Shown: positions 37,557 through 47,753, numbered from the stretch's first letter. The stretch is 64,000 nucleotides of DNA from Exiguobacterium qingdaonense (GCF_018617855.1 NZ_JACSKY010000001.1:310001-374000); one strand, 5' to 3'. Numbers and translations: made by a program. The notes: generated from the sequence alone by a model not told the origin.

Positions 37557-38336
37557 TTATAAATCTGCGTATCGTCGGTTAAAGGCGATCAGCGCTTCTT
37601 TCGCCGCCAATTGCTCGGCTTCTTTTTTCGAACGTCCGACCCCCTCACCGACGATATCGTCACTGAGGCGGGCGTGGGCGACAAACTCACGGCTATGCGC
37701 CGGACCACGCTCTTCGATGATCTCATACGAGACAGGCCCGAGCCCTTCTCGTTGGACACTCTCCTGCAACTGGCTCTTGAAATCCGTCTGTTCTTCAAAG
37801 ACACCCGCTAAGACTTTCGGAAAAACCGCTTCGGCGAGGAATCGTTCGACTGCACCAATCCCCTGGTCTAAATAAAGAGCACCGATATAGGACTCGAACA
37901 CATCGGCAAGCAGTGCCGGACGTTTTCGTCCACCGGTCAACTCTTCACCTTTCCCAAGCAAGATGAAGTCAGAGAAAGTATAAGCTTCCGCAAAATTCAC
38001 GAGTGACGGCTCACATACAATCGCCGCCCGTAATTTCGTTAATTCCCCCTCGGAGCGCTCCGGATAAGTCTCGTATAAAAAGCGGGATACGGTCAACTCT
38101 AGAACGGCATCCCCTAAAAATTCTAAACGTTCATTATCTTTTCGTAGCCCTCTTTGTTCATTCACGTATGAAGAATGCGTGAACGCCTGTACGAGCAAGT
38201 CTTGATTCAGAAACTGAACGTCTAAACGTTCTTCCAATGATTTGAACAGTTCTAAGATGCGCGCCCGTTCCACTTCTTGCCGCCGGCGTCGATGCGCCGA
38301 CCCTTGACGGTCGAACCGCCGTTTGTCTTTTGTCAT
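37557..38336 (-). CDS. rnc: Ribonuclease III
   Basis: A 259-residue double-strand-specific RNase. The catalytic signature is [20 protein letters not shown], with the second acidic box in [20 protein letters not shown]-terminal double-stranded RNA-binding domain ends [16 protein letters not shown]. It processes rRNA and the SRP RNA. GGAGGGAACT precedes the ATG; a longer frame start lies before the ribosome site. It is the last gene after acpP. Confidence 0.97.
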   Translation of the reverse strand: MTKDKRRFDRQGSAHRRRRQEVERARILELFKSLEERLDVQFLNQDLLVQAFTHSSYVNEQRGLRKDNERLEFLGDAVLELTVSRFLYETYPERSEGELTKLRAAIVCEPSLVNFAEAYTFSDFILLGKGEELTGGRKRPALLADVFESYIGALYLDQGIGAVERFLAEAVFPKVLAGVFEEQTDFKSQLQESVQREGLGPVSYEIIEERGPAHSREFVAHARLSDDIVGEGVGRSKKEAEQLAAKEALIAFNRRYADL

Positions 38337-38361
38337 AGTTCCCTCCATGAATAAGCACAAG

Positions 38362-38387
38362 CCCACCGCCCGGAACCGAGCGGTGGG
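38362..38387 (-). other. GC-rich hairpin between acpP and rnc
   Basis: Minus-strand CCCACCGC/GCGGTGGG stem of eight base pairs with a ten-base loop, eight bases after the acpP stop. There is no T run behind it (CTTGTGC follows), so it may stabilise the highly expressed acpP message or act as a processing site instead of ending transcription. Confidence 0.6.
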
Positions 38388-38396
38388 ATGGCCTGA

Positions 38397-38636
38397 TTAC
38401 AATTTTGTTTCGATGTAAGCTACTACGTCACCGACAGTCGCGAGCTTCTCTGCGTCTTCGTCTTCGATCGTGATGTCAAATTTGTCTTCGAGGTCCATCA
38501 CCATCTCCATCACTTCAAGTGAGTCAGCACCGAGGTCATCTTTGAACGACTTGTCTGCTGTGATCTCAGATACGTCTTTACCGAGCTTTTCTGCTACTGC
38601 TTCTTGCACATCTACTAAAATTTGTTCTTTTGTCAT
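38397..38636 (-). CDS. acpP: Acyl carrier protein
   Basis: A 79-residue acidic four-helix carrier. Ser39 in GADSLEVMEM takes the phosphopantetheine arm that holds growing fatty acids. TTTGGAGGGATTTTATC gives a strong ribosome site, fitting a protein needed in large amounts. It follows fabG in the FapR-controlled fatty-acid operon. Confidence 0.98.
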   Translation of the reverse strand: MTKEQILVDVQEAVAEKLGKDVSEITADKSFKDDLGADSLEVMEMVMDLEDKFDITIEDEDAEKLATVGDVVAYIETKL

Positions 38637-38693
38637 GATAAAATCCCTCCAAAGTAAGTATATTAAATGACAGTCTGTTGGTAAAGTTCTCTT

Positions 38694-39434
38694 TTACGCC
38701 ATCGTCATGCCACCGTCGACGGCAATCGTCTGACCGGTCACATAAGCGGCTTGTTCCGATGCAAGGAAGGAGACGAGGTTCGCCACATCTTCTACCTGTC
38801 CGAAACGGTTGAACGGAATCTGCTCGAGTGTAGCCTCCCGTTGCACATCTGTCAAGGCATCGGTCATATCCGTTTGAATGAACCCTGGACAGACGGCATT
38901 GACCGTCACATGACGTCCCGCGAGCTCGCGCGCCACCGATTTTGTCAGTCCGATCAATCCTGCTTTCGCGGCTGCATAGTTCGCTTGTCCCGCATTACCA
39001 GTGATGCCGACGACCGAGGCGATGTTGATGATTCGACCAGCGTTCGATTTGAGCAATGGTCGGGTGACGGCTTGCGATGTGAGGAAAGCCCCTTTCAAGT
39101 TCGTCGATAGTACATCCTCAAAATCGGCTTCTTTCATTCGCATGAGCAATCCGTCACGTGTAATCCCTGCGTTATTGACGAGACAATCGATGCGTCCGAA
39201 CGTATCAACGGTCGTTTTCACGAGCGTTTTGACCTCATCTGCATTCGAGACGTCCGCCTTCACTGCAATGGCTTCGCCGCCTGCCTCCGTGATCATGGCT
39301 ACGACATCATTCGCCTTTTGTTCACTACCCGAGTAGTTCACGACGACCCGAAAGCCATCTTCCCCTAAACGTTTCGCGATGGCCGCCCCGATTCCGCGGG
39401 ACGCACCTGTCACGATCGCCACTTGTTCATGCAC
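38694..39434 (-). CDS. fabG: 3-oxoacyl-[acyl-carrier-protein] reductase
   Basis: A 246-residue short-chain dehydrogenase. The NADPH site is [19 protein letters not shown] at 87-90 is intact, and the catalytic residues are Ser140, Tyr153 and Lys157. It reduces 3-ketoacyl-ACP in fatty-acid elongation. A GTG start follows GGAGGAGAAGTTC. The start overlaps fabD by eight bases. The C-terminus [17 protein letters not shown] is typical. Confidence 0.97.
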   Translation of the reverse strand: MHEQVAIVTGASRGIGAAIAKRLGEDGFRVVVNYSGSEQKANDVVAMITEAGGEAIAVKADVSNADEVKTLVKTTVDTFGRIDCLVNNAGITRDGLLMRMKEADFEDVLSTNLKGAFLTSQAVTRPLLKSNAGRIINIASVVGITGNAGQANYAAAKAGLIGLTKSVARELAGRHVTVNAVCPGFIQTDMTDALTDVQREATLEQIPFNRFGQVEDVANLVSFLASEQAAYVTGQTIAVDGGMTMA

Positions 39435-40347
39435 GAACTTCTCCTCCTAACGAGGCGACTTCTTCGAGCGTAGTCGCCTTTTGAATCGAAACGCTTGAAT
39501 CGATTCGCTTAATCAATCCCGAAAGCGGTGAGGATGGACCGAACTCGATGAACGTGTCCACACCGTCTGCAATCGCCTTGCGCACACAATCTTCAAAGCG
39601 GACAGACGAATAAAGCTGTTTCGTCAAGAGCGCTTTCAGCTGTTCAGGGGCATGATGCACCGTCGCATCCACGTTCGAGATAAAGTCGACCGTCGCATCA
39701 ACGAACGGTGATGAGGCGAGAACGTCTTGGAAACGCGTGGCCACCGGCATCATATAGGAACTATGGAACGCCCCAGATACATTCAATGGCAACACCCGTT
39801 TCGCGCCCGCGGCCTTCAACTCGATGCTCGCTTGTTCAACTGCATCGACATGCCCTGAGATCACGAATTGACCTGGACAATTCAAGTTAGCGATTTGAAC
39901 CAAATCACCACTCGCACTGATTTTTTCAGTGATGTGATGCGCTTCTTTTATATCGGTCATCCCGACGACCGCAGCCATCGTTCCGCCCTCTACTTTCGAC
40001 ATCAAGCGGCCACGTTCGCGAACGAGTACCGTCGCCTCCTCTAAATCGATGACACCTGCGCTGACGAGTGCCGCATATTCACCGACGCTATGTCCGATTA
40101 CGACATCCGGAGTTGCACCGCTCGCCGCATACGCCCGAGCGAGTAGCGACGCGTGGGCCACGATGGCCGGCTGTGCGACTTCCGTTTCTTGTAGGTCTTC
40201 TTTCGAACCGGACGACATGACTTCAAGAATGTCAAACCCGAGTCTGCGCCCGATTGAGTGTAACGTCTCGGGATTTTCCAAAAATGTCTGTCCCATCCCG
40301 ACGGCTTGAGAGCCTTGGCCTGGGAACACCCATGCTACTTTCCCCAT
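39427..40347 (-). CDS. fabD: Malonyl-CoA:ACP transacylase
   Basis: A 306-residue transacylase that moves malonyl from CoA to ACP. The catalytic Ser87 is in [12 protein letters not shown], where GHSLG is usual; Val for Leu is a mild change. The N-terminus [16 protein letters not shown] and the C-terminal His in GAFHSSYM are conserved. AGGTGAGGAC precedes the ATG. It lies between plsX and fabG. Confidence 0.97.
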   Translation of the reverse strand: MGKVAWVFPGQGSQAVGMGQTFLENPETLHSIGRRLGFDILEVMSSGSKEDLQETEVAQPAIVAHASLLARAYAASGATPDVVIGHSVGEYAALVSAGVIDLEEATVLVRERGRLMSKVEGGTMAAVVGMTDIKEAHHITEKISASGDLVQIANLNCPGQFVISGHVDAVEQASIELKAAGAKRVLPLNVSGAFHSSYMMPVATRFQDVLASSPFVDATVDFISNVDATVHHAPEQLKALLTKQLYSSVRFEDCVRKAIADGVDTFIEFGPSSPLSGLIKRIDSSVSIQKATTLEEVASLGGEVRA

Positions 40348-40365
40348 GTCCTCACCTGCTTTCGC

Positions 40366-41355
40366 TTAGTCTATCGCTTTGGCACGCTTGATTTTATCTA
40401 CGACATCGTGGTCTACCATGATTTTAGCCTGTTTCAGCGCACTCATGATGGCGAGTGCATCACTTGACCCGTGCGCTTTGATTACAGGTGCATTGATGCC
40501 AAACAATCCGGCTCCACCTTGTTCACGATAATCAAGCGTTTCTTTCAATTTTCTTAACTTTGGTTTTAAGATCAAGGCGGCGAGTTTTGATACGACACCA
40601 CTCGTGAATTGTTCCTTCATCATCTTCATGAGCATCGCTGATGAACCTTCGACACCTTTTAATAAGACGTTTCCGGTAAATCCTTCTGTCACGATGACGT
40701 CCACGTCGCCGGACATCGCTTCACGCGCTTCGACATTCCCTACAAAGTGGACAGGTGCCTGTTCAAGGAGGGGGAACGCTTCTTTCGTCAGCGCATTTCC
40801 TTTCCCTGCTTCCGTCCCGATATTGAGAAGGGCGACGCGTGGTTTTTTAATATCTCGGACGTGTTGCGCATAAAGTGAACCCATGATTGCATAATCCACA
40901 AGATGTTCGGCTTTTGCATCCGGATTTGCCCCGACATCCAGTACGACGACACCACTACCTGTATATGTAGGGAACGTCGGAGATAACGCCGGACGCTCGA
41001 TTCCCGGGATTCGTCCGATGATGAAAAGCGACGCCGCCATCAACGCGCCGGTATTTCCGGCAGACACGAGGGCATCCGCCTTTCCTTCTTTGACGAGATT
41101 AGCCGCCACGACGAGTGAACTGTCTTTCTTGCGGCGCACCGCTCGAACCGGTTCGTCCTCACCCGTGATGATCTCACTCGCTGGAATGACCGTCACTCGA
41201 GGGTCTTCAAGACCGTACGAGGCAATCTTCACCTCATCGCCGACTAAGAAAAGTTCCATCGTTTCGTTCGGATATTGCTCGACGAATCGTTTTACCCCTT
41301 CTACAATCGCCTTCGGTGCGTGATCGCCACCCATTGCATCAATCGCTAATTTCAT
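40366..41355 (-). CDS. plsX: Phosphate acyltransferase PlsX
   Basis: A 329-residue enzyme that converts acyl-ACP to acyl-phosphate, the first step of phospholipid synthesis in this phylum. It begins [20 protein letters not shown] and has [19 protein letters not shown] and [14 protein letters not shown], all family marks. GAGGAGGAACGAGC precedes the ATG, which overlaps the fapR stop by four bases. Acyl-phosphate is also the product of fatty-acid kinase FakA/FakB, encoded nearby. Confidence 0.97.
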   Translation of the reverse strand: MKLAIDAMGGDHAPKAIVEGVKRFVEQYPNETMELFLVGDEVKIASYGLEDPRVTVIPASEIITGEDEPVRAVRRKKDSSLVVAANLVKEGKADALVSAGNTGALMAASLFIIGRIPGIERPALSPTFPTYTGSGVVVLDVGANPDAKAEHLVDYAIMGSLYAQHVRDIKKPRVALLNIGTEAGKGNALTKEAFPLLEQAPVHFVGNVEAREAMSGDVDVIVTEGFTGNVLLKGVEGSSAMLMKMMKEQFTSGVVSKLAALILKPKLRKLKETLDYREQGGAGLFGINAPVIKAHGSSDALAIMSALKQAKIMVDHDVVDKIKRAKAID

Positions 41356-41921
41356 GCTCGTTCCTCCTCACCACGTCGGTAAATCGTGAAGTCGCCATCA
41401 AAGACGCACTCCTCACCGACATAACTTTCGACTGTAACGTCTGTTCTCCCGTCCCCTCGTAGTTTCATCACACGAGCCTTGGCAACGACTCGCTCTCCGA
41501 GATGGACTTGGCGACTAAAGCGAATGTCCGCTTTAGTGGTCAACGCCAGTTCATCGTCGATGAGCGCCACCGCTAACGAGTTGGCTTGCGCGAACAAGAC
41601 ATGTCCACGGGCAATCTCGTTGCGGCTAAAGACGTGTTCTTTTTCTATGTCGAGGACAGAGATGGCAGAGTCATCTAGTTTCAAGTCAATCATATCACCG
41701 ATGACCTCGCTCATTGAAAGCGATTTGACTTCATCGAGATGTTCGGAAGCCACATGTTTGATTCGCTCTCTCACTTCCGGAATTTTTAATTCCATCCGGT
41801 CGAGTCGAATCGTTTGGATGCTGACGGAAAACTGTTTTGACAGTTCTTCGTCTTTGATGAACGGGTTGTGTTCGATCGTTTCTTGTAGCAAACGTTGCCG
41901 CTCTTTCTTAGGTACCCGCAT
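41352..41921 (-). CDS. fapR: Fatty-acid biosynthesis repressor FapR
   Basis: A 189-residue repressor that senses malonyl-CoA. The N-terminal helix-turn-helix is at about residues 22-42 ([20 protein letters not shown]). The C-terminal hotdog domain (about 70-185) contains [20 protein letters not shown], the effector pocket. When malonyl-CoA is scarce FapR shuts off fatty-acid genes. A near-perfect FapR operator overlaps its own promoter, so autoregulation is expected. TTTAGGAGGGAACTGA precedes the ATG. Confidence 0.97.
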   Translation of the reverse strand: MRVPKKERQRLLQETIEHNPFIKDEELSKQFSVSIQTIRLDRMELKIPEVRERIKHVASEHLDEVKSLSMSEVIGDMIDLKLDDSAISVLDIEKEHVFSRNEIARGHVLFAQANSLAVALIDDELALTTKADIRFSRQVHLGERVVAKARVMKLRGDGRTDVTVESYVGEECVFDGDFTIYRRGEEERA

Positions 41922-41953
41922 TCAGTTCCCTCCTAAACTAATCACTAAAGAAC

Positions 41954-41970
41954 TTAATACCTGGTACTAA
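41954..41970. promoter_or_regulatory. FapR operator of the fapR-plsX-fabDG-acpP operon
   Basis: TTAATACC-T-GGTACTAA is a 17-base palindrome with one imperfect pair. It matches the known FapR site (TTAGTACC centred dyad). It sits just downstream of the -10, over the expected transcription start, so bound FapR would block polymerase. Confidence 0.85.
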
Positions 41971-41974
41971 TAGC

Positions 41975-42003
41975 AGTATATATTCTTTAGTCGTCATTTT
42001 CAA
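41975..42003 (-). promoter_or_regulatory. Sigma-A promoter of the fapR operon
   Basis: Minus-strand -35 TTGAAA (41998-42003), 17-base spacer, -10 TATACT (41975-41980). The -35 begins three bases after the recG stop, so read-through from recG can also reach fapR; no terminator lies in between. Confidence 0.8.
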
Positions 42004-42006
42004 GTA

Positions 42007-44037
42007 TTATTCTAACCTTTCTCCAACGAGAAGGTCGAGTTGTTTCAAGTAGTTACGCAATCCTACGTATTGGTCATCCCGCCAAAATACATCACTTTCA
42101 AGCAATGCCACGGCATCCTGTCTCGCTACTTCCATCACTTTTAAGTCGAGTACGGGGTCGGCAACCCGAAAACTCGGTAAACCGCTTTGTGCGGTCCCGA
42201 AGAAATCACCTGCACCACGCAACTCCAAGTCCTTCTCCGCTAAAATGAAACCGTCGTTCGTTTCAGTCATCGTTTTCAACCGAACTTTTCCGACATCTGA
42301 TTTTGGATCTCCGACAAGGATACAAAACGATTGGTGGGCACCACGACCGACACGTCCTCTCAGCTGATGCAACTGGGCGAGCCCGAAACGCTCCGCATCA
42401 TGGATGATGATGAGGGAAGCGTTCGGAACGTTCACCCCGACTTCGACGACGGTTGTAGAGACGAGAATTTGGGTCACGTTTTTTGCGAATGATTTCATGA
42501 CCTCGTCTTTGTCTGTACTCGACAGTTTCCCATGCATTAGTCCAACGCCATAGTTCGAGAACCGATCTTTCAACAGTTCGTACAATGCCGTCGCACTCTC
42601 CACTTCCAGTGTATCCGACTCTTCGATGAGCGGTGCGATCACGTAAGCTTGGCGACCGAGCGCGAGCTCCCGATCGACCATCGCATGCACGCGATCGATT
42701 TGGTCATGCTTCGCCCAATGCGTTTCAATCGGCTTTCGTCCTTTTGGCATCTCATCGATCGTGGAGACGTCCATCTCCCCGAATGCACTGATGGCAAGCG
42801 TTCTCGGAATCGGTGTCGCCGTCATATATAACACGTCCGCAAACTCTGCCTTGTCTCGTAGCTTCTTCCGCTGTTCGACGCCAAACCGGTGCTGTTCGTC
42901 CGTGATTGCCAAATGTAAGTTCGAAAACTCGACCGGTCCCTGGATGAGCGCATGTGTCCCGACGATGATGTCGACGTCACCCGACCGAACTGCTGTAAGT
43001 AGCGCTTCCCGCGCCTTTCCTTTCACCGAGCTCGTCAAAAGGGCGACGGTGATGCCAAGTGGTTCAAACATTTCCTGTAACGATGTCGCATGCTGTTCGG
43101 CAAGGATTTCGGTCGGAACCATCAAGGCTCCCTGGTACCCAGACACGACGGTCGCATACAAGGCAATCGCGGCAACGACGGTCTTCCCGCTCCCGACATC
43201 CCCTTGTAACAAGCGGTTCATCCGTTCCGGTTTTTCAAGATCAGACACGATTTCACGGATGACCCTTGTCTGAGCTTTCGTTAACGGAAATGCGAGTCGC
43301 TTAACGAATTCATTCAACTGTTGCTTGTCGAGTTGAAGGGCCCGACCGTTTCCTGACCGCTCCATTTTTCGAAACGCCTGTAATTTCAATTGATACATGA
43401 GGCACTCTTCGTATACGTAACTTCGTCTCGCCTGTTTATACGTCTCAACCGTATCTGGAAAATGCATTCCACGAAGCATCGCCATTCGGTCTTCTAGTCG
43501 ATACCGATCTCGGATCGCTTGTGGCACCTGTTCCGGGAGATCGCTCACCTGTTCAAAAGCCAACTTCACGATTCGACTAAAATTCTTTTGTGTGAGTCCT
43601 GCCCGAAGCGAATAAATCGGCTGGAGTCCACCTGAGGGTGCGCCAAATTCAAGGTCGGTAGCACTGATCGTCATCCGGTTCATGTCCCATTTCCCTTTGA
43701 CCGTCACCGTCTCCCCGACCACCAACTTTTCCTTATAGAAGGCTCGGTTGAACATGGTCACTTGAACGGCGTAACGTTCTTCTAATAATAGCCGGAACTG
43801 AAGGCGGTTTTTACCTTTGCTGTAATAACGAACAAGCGGTTCGGCCTGGACCGTCCCACTCCATTTGACAAGGTCACCGTGAACGGCCGTCGTCACGGTC
43901 CCACTATTGTAATTCTCATAACGAAACGGGACGTGCTCTAGCACGTCCTCGATTCGAGTAAGTCCCATCACTTCTAACTTTTTGGCCATCTCTGGCCCGA
44001 CTCCTTTCAGAGTCGTCAACCGTTCATTGTTTAGCAT
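42007..44037 (-). CDS. recG: ATP-dependent DNA helicase RecG
   Basis: A 676-residue branched-DNA helicase of normal length. The N-terminal wedge domain is followed by motor motifs: Walker A LLQGDVGSGKTVVAAI, DEQH in LAITDEQHRFGVEQR, TATPIPRTLA, and motif VI QLRGRVGRG. It reverses stalled forks and Holliday junctions. The start MLNNERLTT is chosen, with GGAG upstream, overlapping sdaAA by 14 bases; a longer frame reaches further into sdaAA with no ribosome site. Confidence 0.96.
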   Translation of the reverse strand: MLNNERLTTLKGVGPEMAKKLEVMGLTRIEDVLEHVPFRYENYNSGTVTTAVHGDLVKWSGTVQAEPLVRYYSKGKNRLQFRLLLEERYAVQVTMFNRAFYKEKLVVGETVTVKGKWDMNRMTISATDLEFGAPSGGLQPIYSLRAGLTQKNFSRIVKLAFEQVSDLPEQVPQAIRDRYRLEDRMAMLRGMHFPDTVETYKQARRSYVYEECLMYQLKLQAFRKMERSGNGRALQLDKQQLNEFVKRLAFPLTKAQTRVIREIVSDLEKPERMNRLLQGDVGSGKTVVAAIALYATVVSGYQGALMVPTEILAEQHATSLQEMFEPLGITVALLTSSVKGKAREALLTAVRSGDVDIIVGTHALIQGPVEFSNLHLAITDEQHRFGVEQRKKLRDKAEFADVLYMTATPIPRTLAISAFGEMDVSTIDEMPKGRKPIETHWAKHDQIDRVHAMVDRELALGRQAYVIAPLIEESDTLEVESATALYELLKDRFSNYGVGLMHGKLSSTDKDEVMKSFAKNVTQILVSTTVVEVGVNVPNASLIIIHDAERFGLAQLHQLRGRVGRGAHQSFCILVGDPKSDVGKVRLKTMTETNDGFILAEKDLELRGAGDFFGTAQSGLPSFRVADPVLDLKVMEVARQDAVALLESDVFWRDDQYVGLRNYLKQLDLLVGERLE

Positions 44038-44911
44038 CTTCTTTCGCTCCAAAAATATTTCGCTCGAGCCGACGAGCCGTCGGTGTATTGGCAAGTCCGC
44101 CTTTTGCAGTCTCTTTTAATGCGGTCGGCATCATTTGACCGACTTCATGCATCGCTGAGATGACTTCATCACACGGAATACGAGACGTTATGCCCGCGAG
44201 CGCCATATCCGCCGCGACAATGGCGTTAGCACCACCCATGGCGTTTCGTTTGACACACGGCACTTCGACGAGACCCGCCACGGGATCACAGACGAGACCG
44301 AGCATGTTTTTTAGGGCGATCGCAAAAGCGGTCGCTGACTGATCCGGTGTACCGCCAGCCGCTTCAACGATCGCAGCTGCAGCCATCGCGGTCGCCGACC
44401 CGACCTCGGCCTGACATCCTCCGGCCGCTCCCGAAATGGAGGCGTTGTTCGCCACAACGAATCCGAACGCCCCTGACGTGAACAAGTAACGAATCATCGC
44501 CTCGCGGTCCATTTCAAGACGATCTTTCACTGCGAACAATGTCCCCGGCACGACGCCCGCGCTCCCCGCTGTCGGGGTGGCGCAAATTCGTCCCATCGCC
44601 GCATTCACTTCATTCGTCCCGATCGCCTTCGACACCGCATCTAAGATGAGATCGCCTGCGAGCGACTTGCCCGAGCGAATATAGTCTTGCATGAGTACGG
44701 CATCGTTCCCCGTCAATCCCGTAACCGATGTGACGCCTTGAAGTGCACGCTCGACCGCTTCTTCCATCACCTCGAGATTGCGGTCCATCATGCCGACGAT
44801 TTCTTCTCGACTTGAGCGTCTCACGTGCATCTCTTGCTCAATCATCACTTCAGAAATCGGGATATCTCGTTCTGTCGCAATCGTCACTAACTCTTCTACT
44901 GATTTAAACAT
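44024..44911 (-). CDS. sdaAA: L-serine dehydratase alpha subunit
   Basis: A 295-residue iron-sulfur subunit of L-serine dehydratase, which turns serine into pyruvate and ammonia. The Fe-S cysteines lie in GRICATPTAGSAG and VCDPVAGLVEVPC, and SGAAGGCQAEVGSATAMAAA is the family signature. AAGGAGAATGTGAG precedes the ATG. It follows sdaAB after 12 bases, in the Bacillus order yloU-fakA-sdaAB-sdaAA-recG. Confidence 0.96.
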   Translation of the reverse strand: MFKSVEELVTIATERDIPISEVMIEQEMHVRRSSREEIVGMMDRNLEVMEEAVERALQGVTSVTGLTGNDAVLMQDYIRSGKSLAGDLILDAVSKAIGTNEVNAAMGRICATPTAGSAGVVPGTLFAVKDRLEMDREAMIRYLFTSGAFGFVVANNASISGAAGGCQAEVGSATAMAAAAIVEAAGGTPDQSATAFAIALKNMLGLVCDPVAGLVEVPCVKRNAMGGANAIVAADMALAGITSRIPCDEVISAMHEVGQMMPTALKETAKGGLANTPTARRLERNIFGAKEDAKQ

Positions 44912-44923
44912 CTCACATTCTCC

Positions 44924-45586
44924 TTATTCCCCAAAAATAGCGATTCGTTCAATTTGCGGCAACCGCTCTAGCTCTGCTAACACTTCCGCCGGGATCATTT
45001 CATCTATTTCGATGGCCATCAATGCCTGCATTCCTTTTTCATGACGACTCACTTCCATATGGCCGATATTCAATTGATGATTCGCTAACACCCCGGTCAC
45101 GGCCGCGATGGCCCCGAATCGGTCATGGTGCAAGACGACGAGTGCAGGTCCCCCACCTGTCAATTTTAACGGGAACCCGTTCAGTTCGGTGATTTCGATC
45201 GTCCCCCCACCGATTGAGATCCCGACAATCTCGAAAGTTCCCAGTTCATCTTCGAGCAAGACGCGTGCCGTGTTCGGATGATCCGTCAACAGGTCACTCG
45301 TCTCGAAAATGACTTCAATCCCTTTCTCACGGGCGATATCTAACGCCTGTGGGATTCTCAAATCAAATGTATCGAACCCCATGATCCCACCGACGATGGC
45401 GACGTCTGTACCGTGTCCCCGATATGTGTCAGCAAACGATCCGTAAAATGTGATACGCGCGGTACGTGGCGTCCTCCCGAACAACTTTCCAGCCATCAAT
45501 CCGATTCGGGCAGCACCAGCTGTATGCGAACTCGATGGACCGACCATCACCGGGCCGATAATGTCAAATACGCTACGATATTTCAT
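44924..45586 (-). CDS. sdaAB: L-serine dehydratase beta subunit
   Basis: A 220-residue subunit. The N-terminus YRSVFDIIGPVMVGPSSSHT then AGAARIGLMAG is diagnostic. The C-terminal 75 residues are an ACT domain (ALVVLHHDRFGAIAAVTGVL), which may sense serine. The ATG at MKYRSV follows AAAGGGGG; an earlier in-frame ATG lacks a ribosome site. A terminator of fakA lies directly upstream, so the pair either has its own promoter or depends on read-through. Confidence 0.95.
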   Translation of the reverse strand: MKYRSVFDIIGPVMVGPSSSHTAGAARIGLMAGKLFGRTPRTARITFYGSFADTYRGHGTDVAIVGGIMGFDTFDLRIPQALDIAREKGIEVIFETSDLLTDHPNTARVLLEDELGTFEIVGISIGGGTIEITELNGFPLKLTGGGPALVVLHHDRFGAIAAVTGVLANHQLNIGHMEVSRHEKGMQALMAIEIDEMIPAEVLAELERLPQIERIAIFGE

Positions 45587-45602
45587 CCATTTTCCCCCTT
45601 TC

Positions 45603-45639
45603 AAAAATCCCTACCTTCATTATACAGAAGGTAGGGATT
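45603..45639 (-). terminator. Terminator after fakA
   Basis: Minus-strand 12-bp stem AATCCCTACCTT/AAGGTAGGGATT with a ten-base loop, followed by TTT. It begins ten bases after the fakA stop and ends near the sdaAB ribosome site. Confidence 0.85.
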
Positions 45640-45648
45640 CGAAACAGC

Positions 45649-47328
45649 TTATTCCACACTAAAAATATAAGAGTAAAGCGGTTGTTTACCGTCGTGAACC
45701 TCGATTTCAATCTCATCATTTACTGACTCGATGTAAGACGTCAACGCTTTGACATCTTCTTCAGATGAACCTTCACCCGTTAAGATGGTGATGATCTCGT
45801 CATCCGTGTCGACTAGCGCATCAACTAACTGCTTGGCCGCTTCAAGGCTAGAGGCAGAGGAAGAAACAATTTTCTTCTCGGCGATGGCCATGTGCTCGTC
45901 TTTCTTAATTTCAATCCCATCGATGCTCGTATCACGAACAGCATATGTCACTTGACCGGACTTCACAGTCGCCGCGGCCGCATGCATCGCTTTCTCGTTC
46001 ATATCGGCATCTGCCTCAGGATTGAAAGCAATTGCAGCTGCAAGCCCTTGTGGGACTGTCTTCGTCGGGATGACGGACACGCCACACGGTGCGACTGAAG
46101 CCGCTTGTTCGGCAGCCATGATGATGTTCGAGTTGTTCGGGAAAATGAAGACGTGTTCTGCATTTGTCGATTCGATTGCTTTGACGATATCTTCTGTCGA
46201 TGGATTCATCGTCTGACCGCCTTCAATGACATACGCCGCTCCAAGCGAACGGAATAAGTCACTCACTCCTTCACCCATTGCCACCGTCACGATTGCAAAT
46301 GGTGCTTTCGGTTTCTCCGCTTGTTGAACACCTTGTAGATTGACTCCGTGTTCTTCTTCAAGGATCGTCGAGTGCTGCTGGCGCATGTTTTCAATTTTGA
46401 CTGCAACAAGTTCACCAAACCGCTGGCCTTTCGTGATGACATCACCTGGCGTCTCGACGTGAACGTGAACTTTTAGGAGTTCTTCGTCCGCGACAACGAG
46501 GAGTGAATCACCTAGTTCAGATAGTTCGTTGCGGAATGTTTCTTCATTGAACGGTGCATCCTTCAGCTTCTCATCTTGGAAACGAACCATGATCTCCGTA
46601 CAATAGCCGAACTCGATATCCGCAGTCGACATGTACCCTTGTGCCGCATGGGATTGATGTTCCGCTTCAATCAACGCATCCATCACCGGTGCATGTGGTT
46701 TTTCAAGTTCTTTCCCTTCAAGGCTAGCAAGGAATCCTTCGTAAATGACGAGAAGTCCTTGACCACCCGAATCGACGACGCCGACTTCTTTTAACACTGG
46801 CAATAAATCGGGTGTACGATCTAACGACGCTTTCGCTTCGATGATGATTTGCTTCATAAATTCAGTAAAGTCACTTGTCGACTCTGACGCAAGGAGCGCT
46901 TCGTCGGCCGCTTCACGAGCGACCGTCAAAATCGTTCCCTCAACCGGTTTCATTACCGCCTTGTATGCTGTGTCGACACCGCGTTTGAGCGCTTCTGCAA
47001 AATCGACTGTCGTCAATTCCGCCTTTCCTTCAATCGCTTTTCCAAATCCTCGGAACAGTTGACTTAAAATAACGCCTGAGTTCCCACGAGCTCCCATAAG
47101 TAGCCCGCGAGCGAACTTTGACGATACTTCCGTAATATCTGATGAATTCATGACCGCCACTTCTTTTGCCCCAGACGTCATCGTCAAGTTCATGTTCGTT
47201 CCCGTATCTCCATCCGGAACCGGGAAGACGTTAAGCGAATCCACATAATCTGCGTTTTGGCTCAAGTTGGCTGCTCCGTTCGAAATCATGTTAGCGAGCG
47301 CCAATCCATCTAAACGTTTTAAACCCAC
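45649..47328 (-). CDS. fakA: Fatty acid kinase subunit FakA (YloV)
   Basis: A 559-residue protein. The N-terminal DhaL/Dak2 domain binds ATP (VDSLNVFPVPDGDTGTNMNL, then ARGLLMGARGNSGVILSQLF and DSGGQGLLVIYEGF). The middle and C-terminal DAK1-like parts follow. With a FakB protein it phosphorylates exogenous fatty acids to acyl-phosphate, which enters lipid synthesis at the PlsX product. The GTG start (MGLKRLDG) is set by GGAGGAGG seven bases upstream and fits the Bacillus YloV N-terminus. yloU precedes it. Confidence 0.94.
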   Translation of the reverse strand: MGLKRLDGLALANMISNGAANLSQNADYVDSLNVFPVPDGDTGTNMNLTMTSGAKEVAVMNSSDITEVSSKFARGLLMGARGNSGVILSQLFRGFGKAIEGKAELTTVDFAEALKRGVDTAYKAVMKPVEGTILTVAREAADEALLASESTSDFTEFMKQIIIEAKASLDRTPDLLPVLKEVGVVDSGGQGLLVIYEGFLASLEGKELEKPHAPVMDALIEAEHQSHAAQGYMSTADIEFGYCTEIMVRFQDEKLKDAPFNEETFRNELSELGDSLLVVADEELLKVHVHVETPGDVITKGQRFGELVAVKIENMRQQHSTILEEEHGVNLQGVQQAEKPKAPFAIVTVAMGEGVSDLFRSLGAAYVIEGGQTMNPSTEDIVKAIESTNAEHVFIFPNNSNIIMAAEQAASVAPCGVSVIPTKTVPQGLAAAIAFNPEADADMNEKAMHAAAATVKSGQVTYAVRDTSIDGIEIKKDEHMAIAEKKIVSSSASSLEAAKQLVDALVDTDDEIITILTGEGSSEEDVKALTSYIESVNDEIEIEVHDGKQPLYSYIFSVE

Positions 47329-47350
47329 ACTAAATCCTCCTCCGTTTTCG

Positions 47351-47713
47351 TCAGTCATTCGTCAGACGAACGCCTTGAACAAATATATTTACCGACGAAA
47401 CGTTTAATCCTAACGTTTCTCCAAGCGTGTATTTCACTCGGCTTTGCACGTTGTATGCGACTTCAGATACTTTCGTCCCGTAACTTACAATGATGTGCAT
47501 GTCGATATGTACGTCTTCGTCATCTTGACGTACGACAACACCACGTGCGTAATTTTCACGTTTCAATAATTCAGCAATGCCGTCTTTCAATTGTGCCTGT
47601 GAAGCCATGCCGACCACACCAAAGCATTCCATTGCCGCGCCACCCGCAAGTGTTGCGATGACGTCGTTTGTGATGTCAATATTGCCATATGTTGTCTTCA
47701 TTTCAATTGCCAT
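47351..47713 (-). CDS. yloU: Asp23/Gls24 family envelope stress protein YloU
   Basis: A 120-residue Asp23-family protein. The segment ITNDVIATLAGGAAMECFGV then VGMASQ is the family block, with VHIDMHIIVSYGTKVSEVAY and VNIFVQGVRL at the end. Family members associate with the membrane and respond to envelope stress. In Bacillales this gene is almost always upstream of fakA, which hints at a lipid-related role. AAAGGAGG precedes the ATG by nine bases. Confidence 0.93.
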   Translation of the reverse strand: MAIEMKTTYGNIDITNDVIATLAGGAAMECFGVVGMASQAQLKDGIAELLKRENYARGVVVRQDDEDVHIDMHIIVSYGTKVSEVAYNVQSRVKYTLGETLGLNVSSVNIFVQGVRLTND

Positions 47714-47753
47714 ATGGAGTAGCCTCCTTTATTCGGAATGATTCCTAACATAC

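Noticed and set aside
41479-41970. A 163-codon plus-strand frame opposite fapR and its operator
   Set aside because: It is a Ser-rich shadow of fapR without a ribosome site and would cover the FapR operator.
42761-43273. A 170-codon plus-strand frame opposite recG
   Set aside because: It is antisense to the conserved helicase motifs of recG; no independent evidence for translation.
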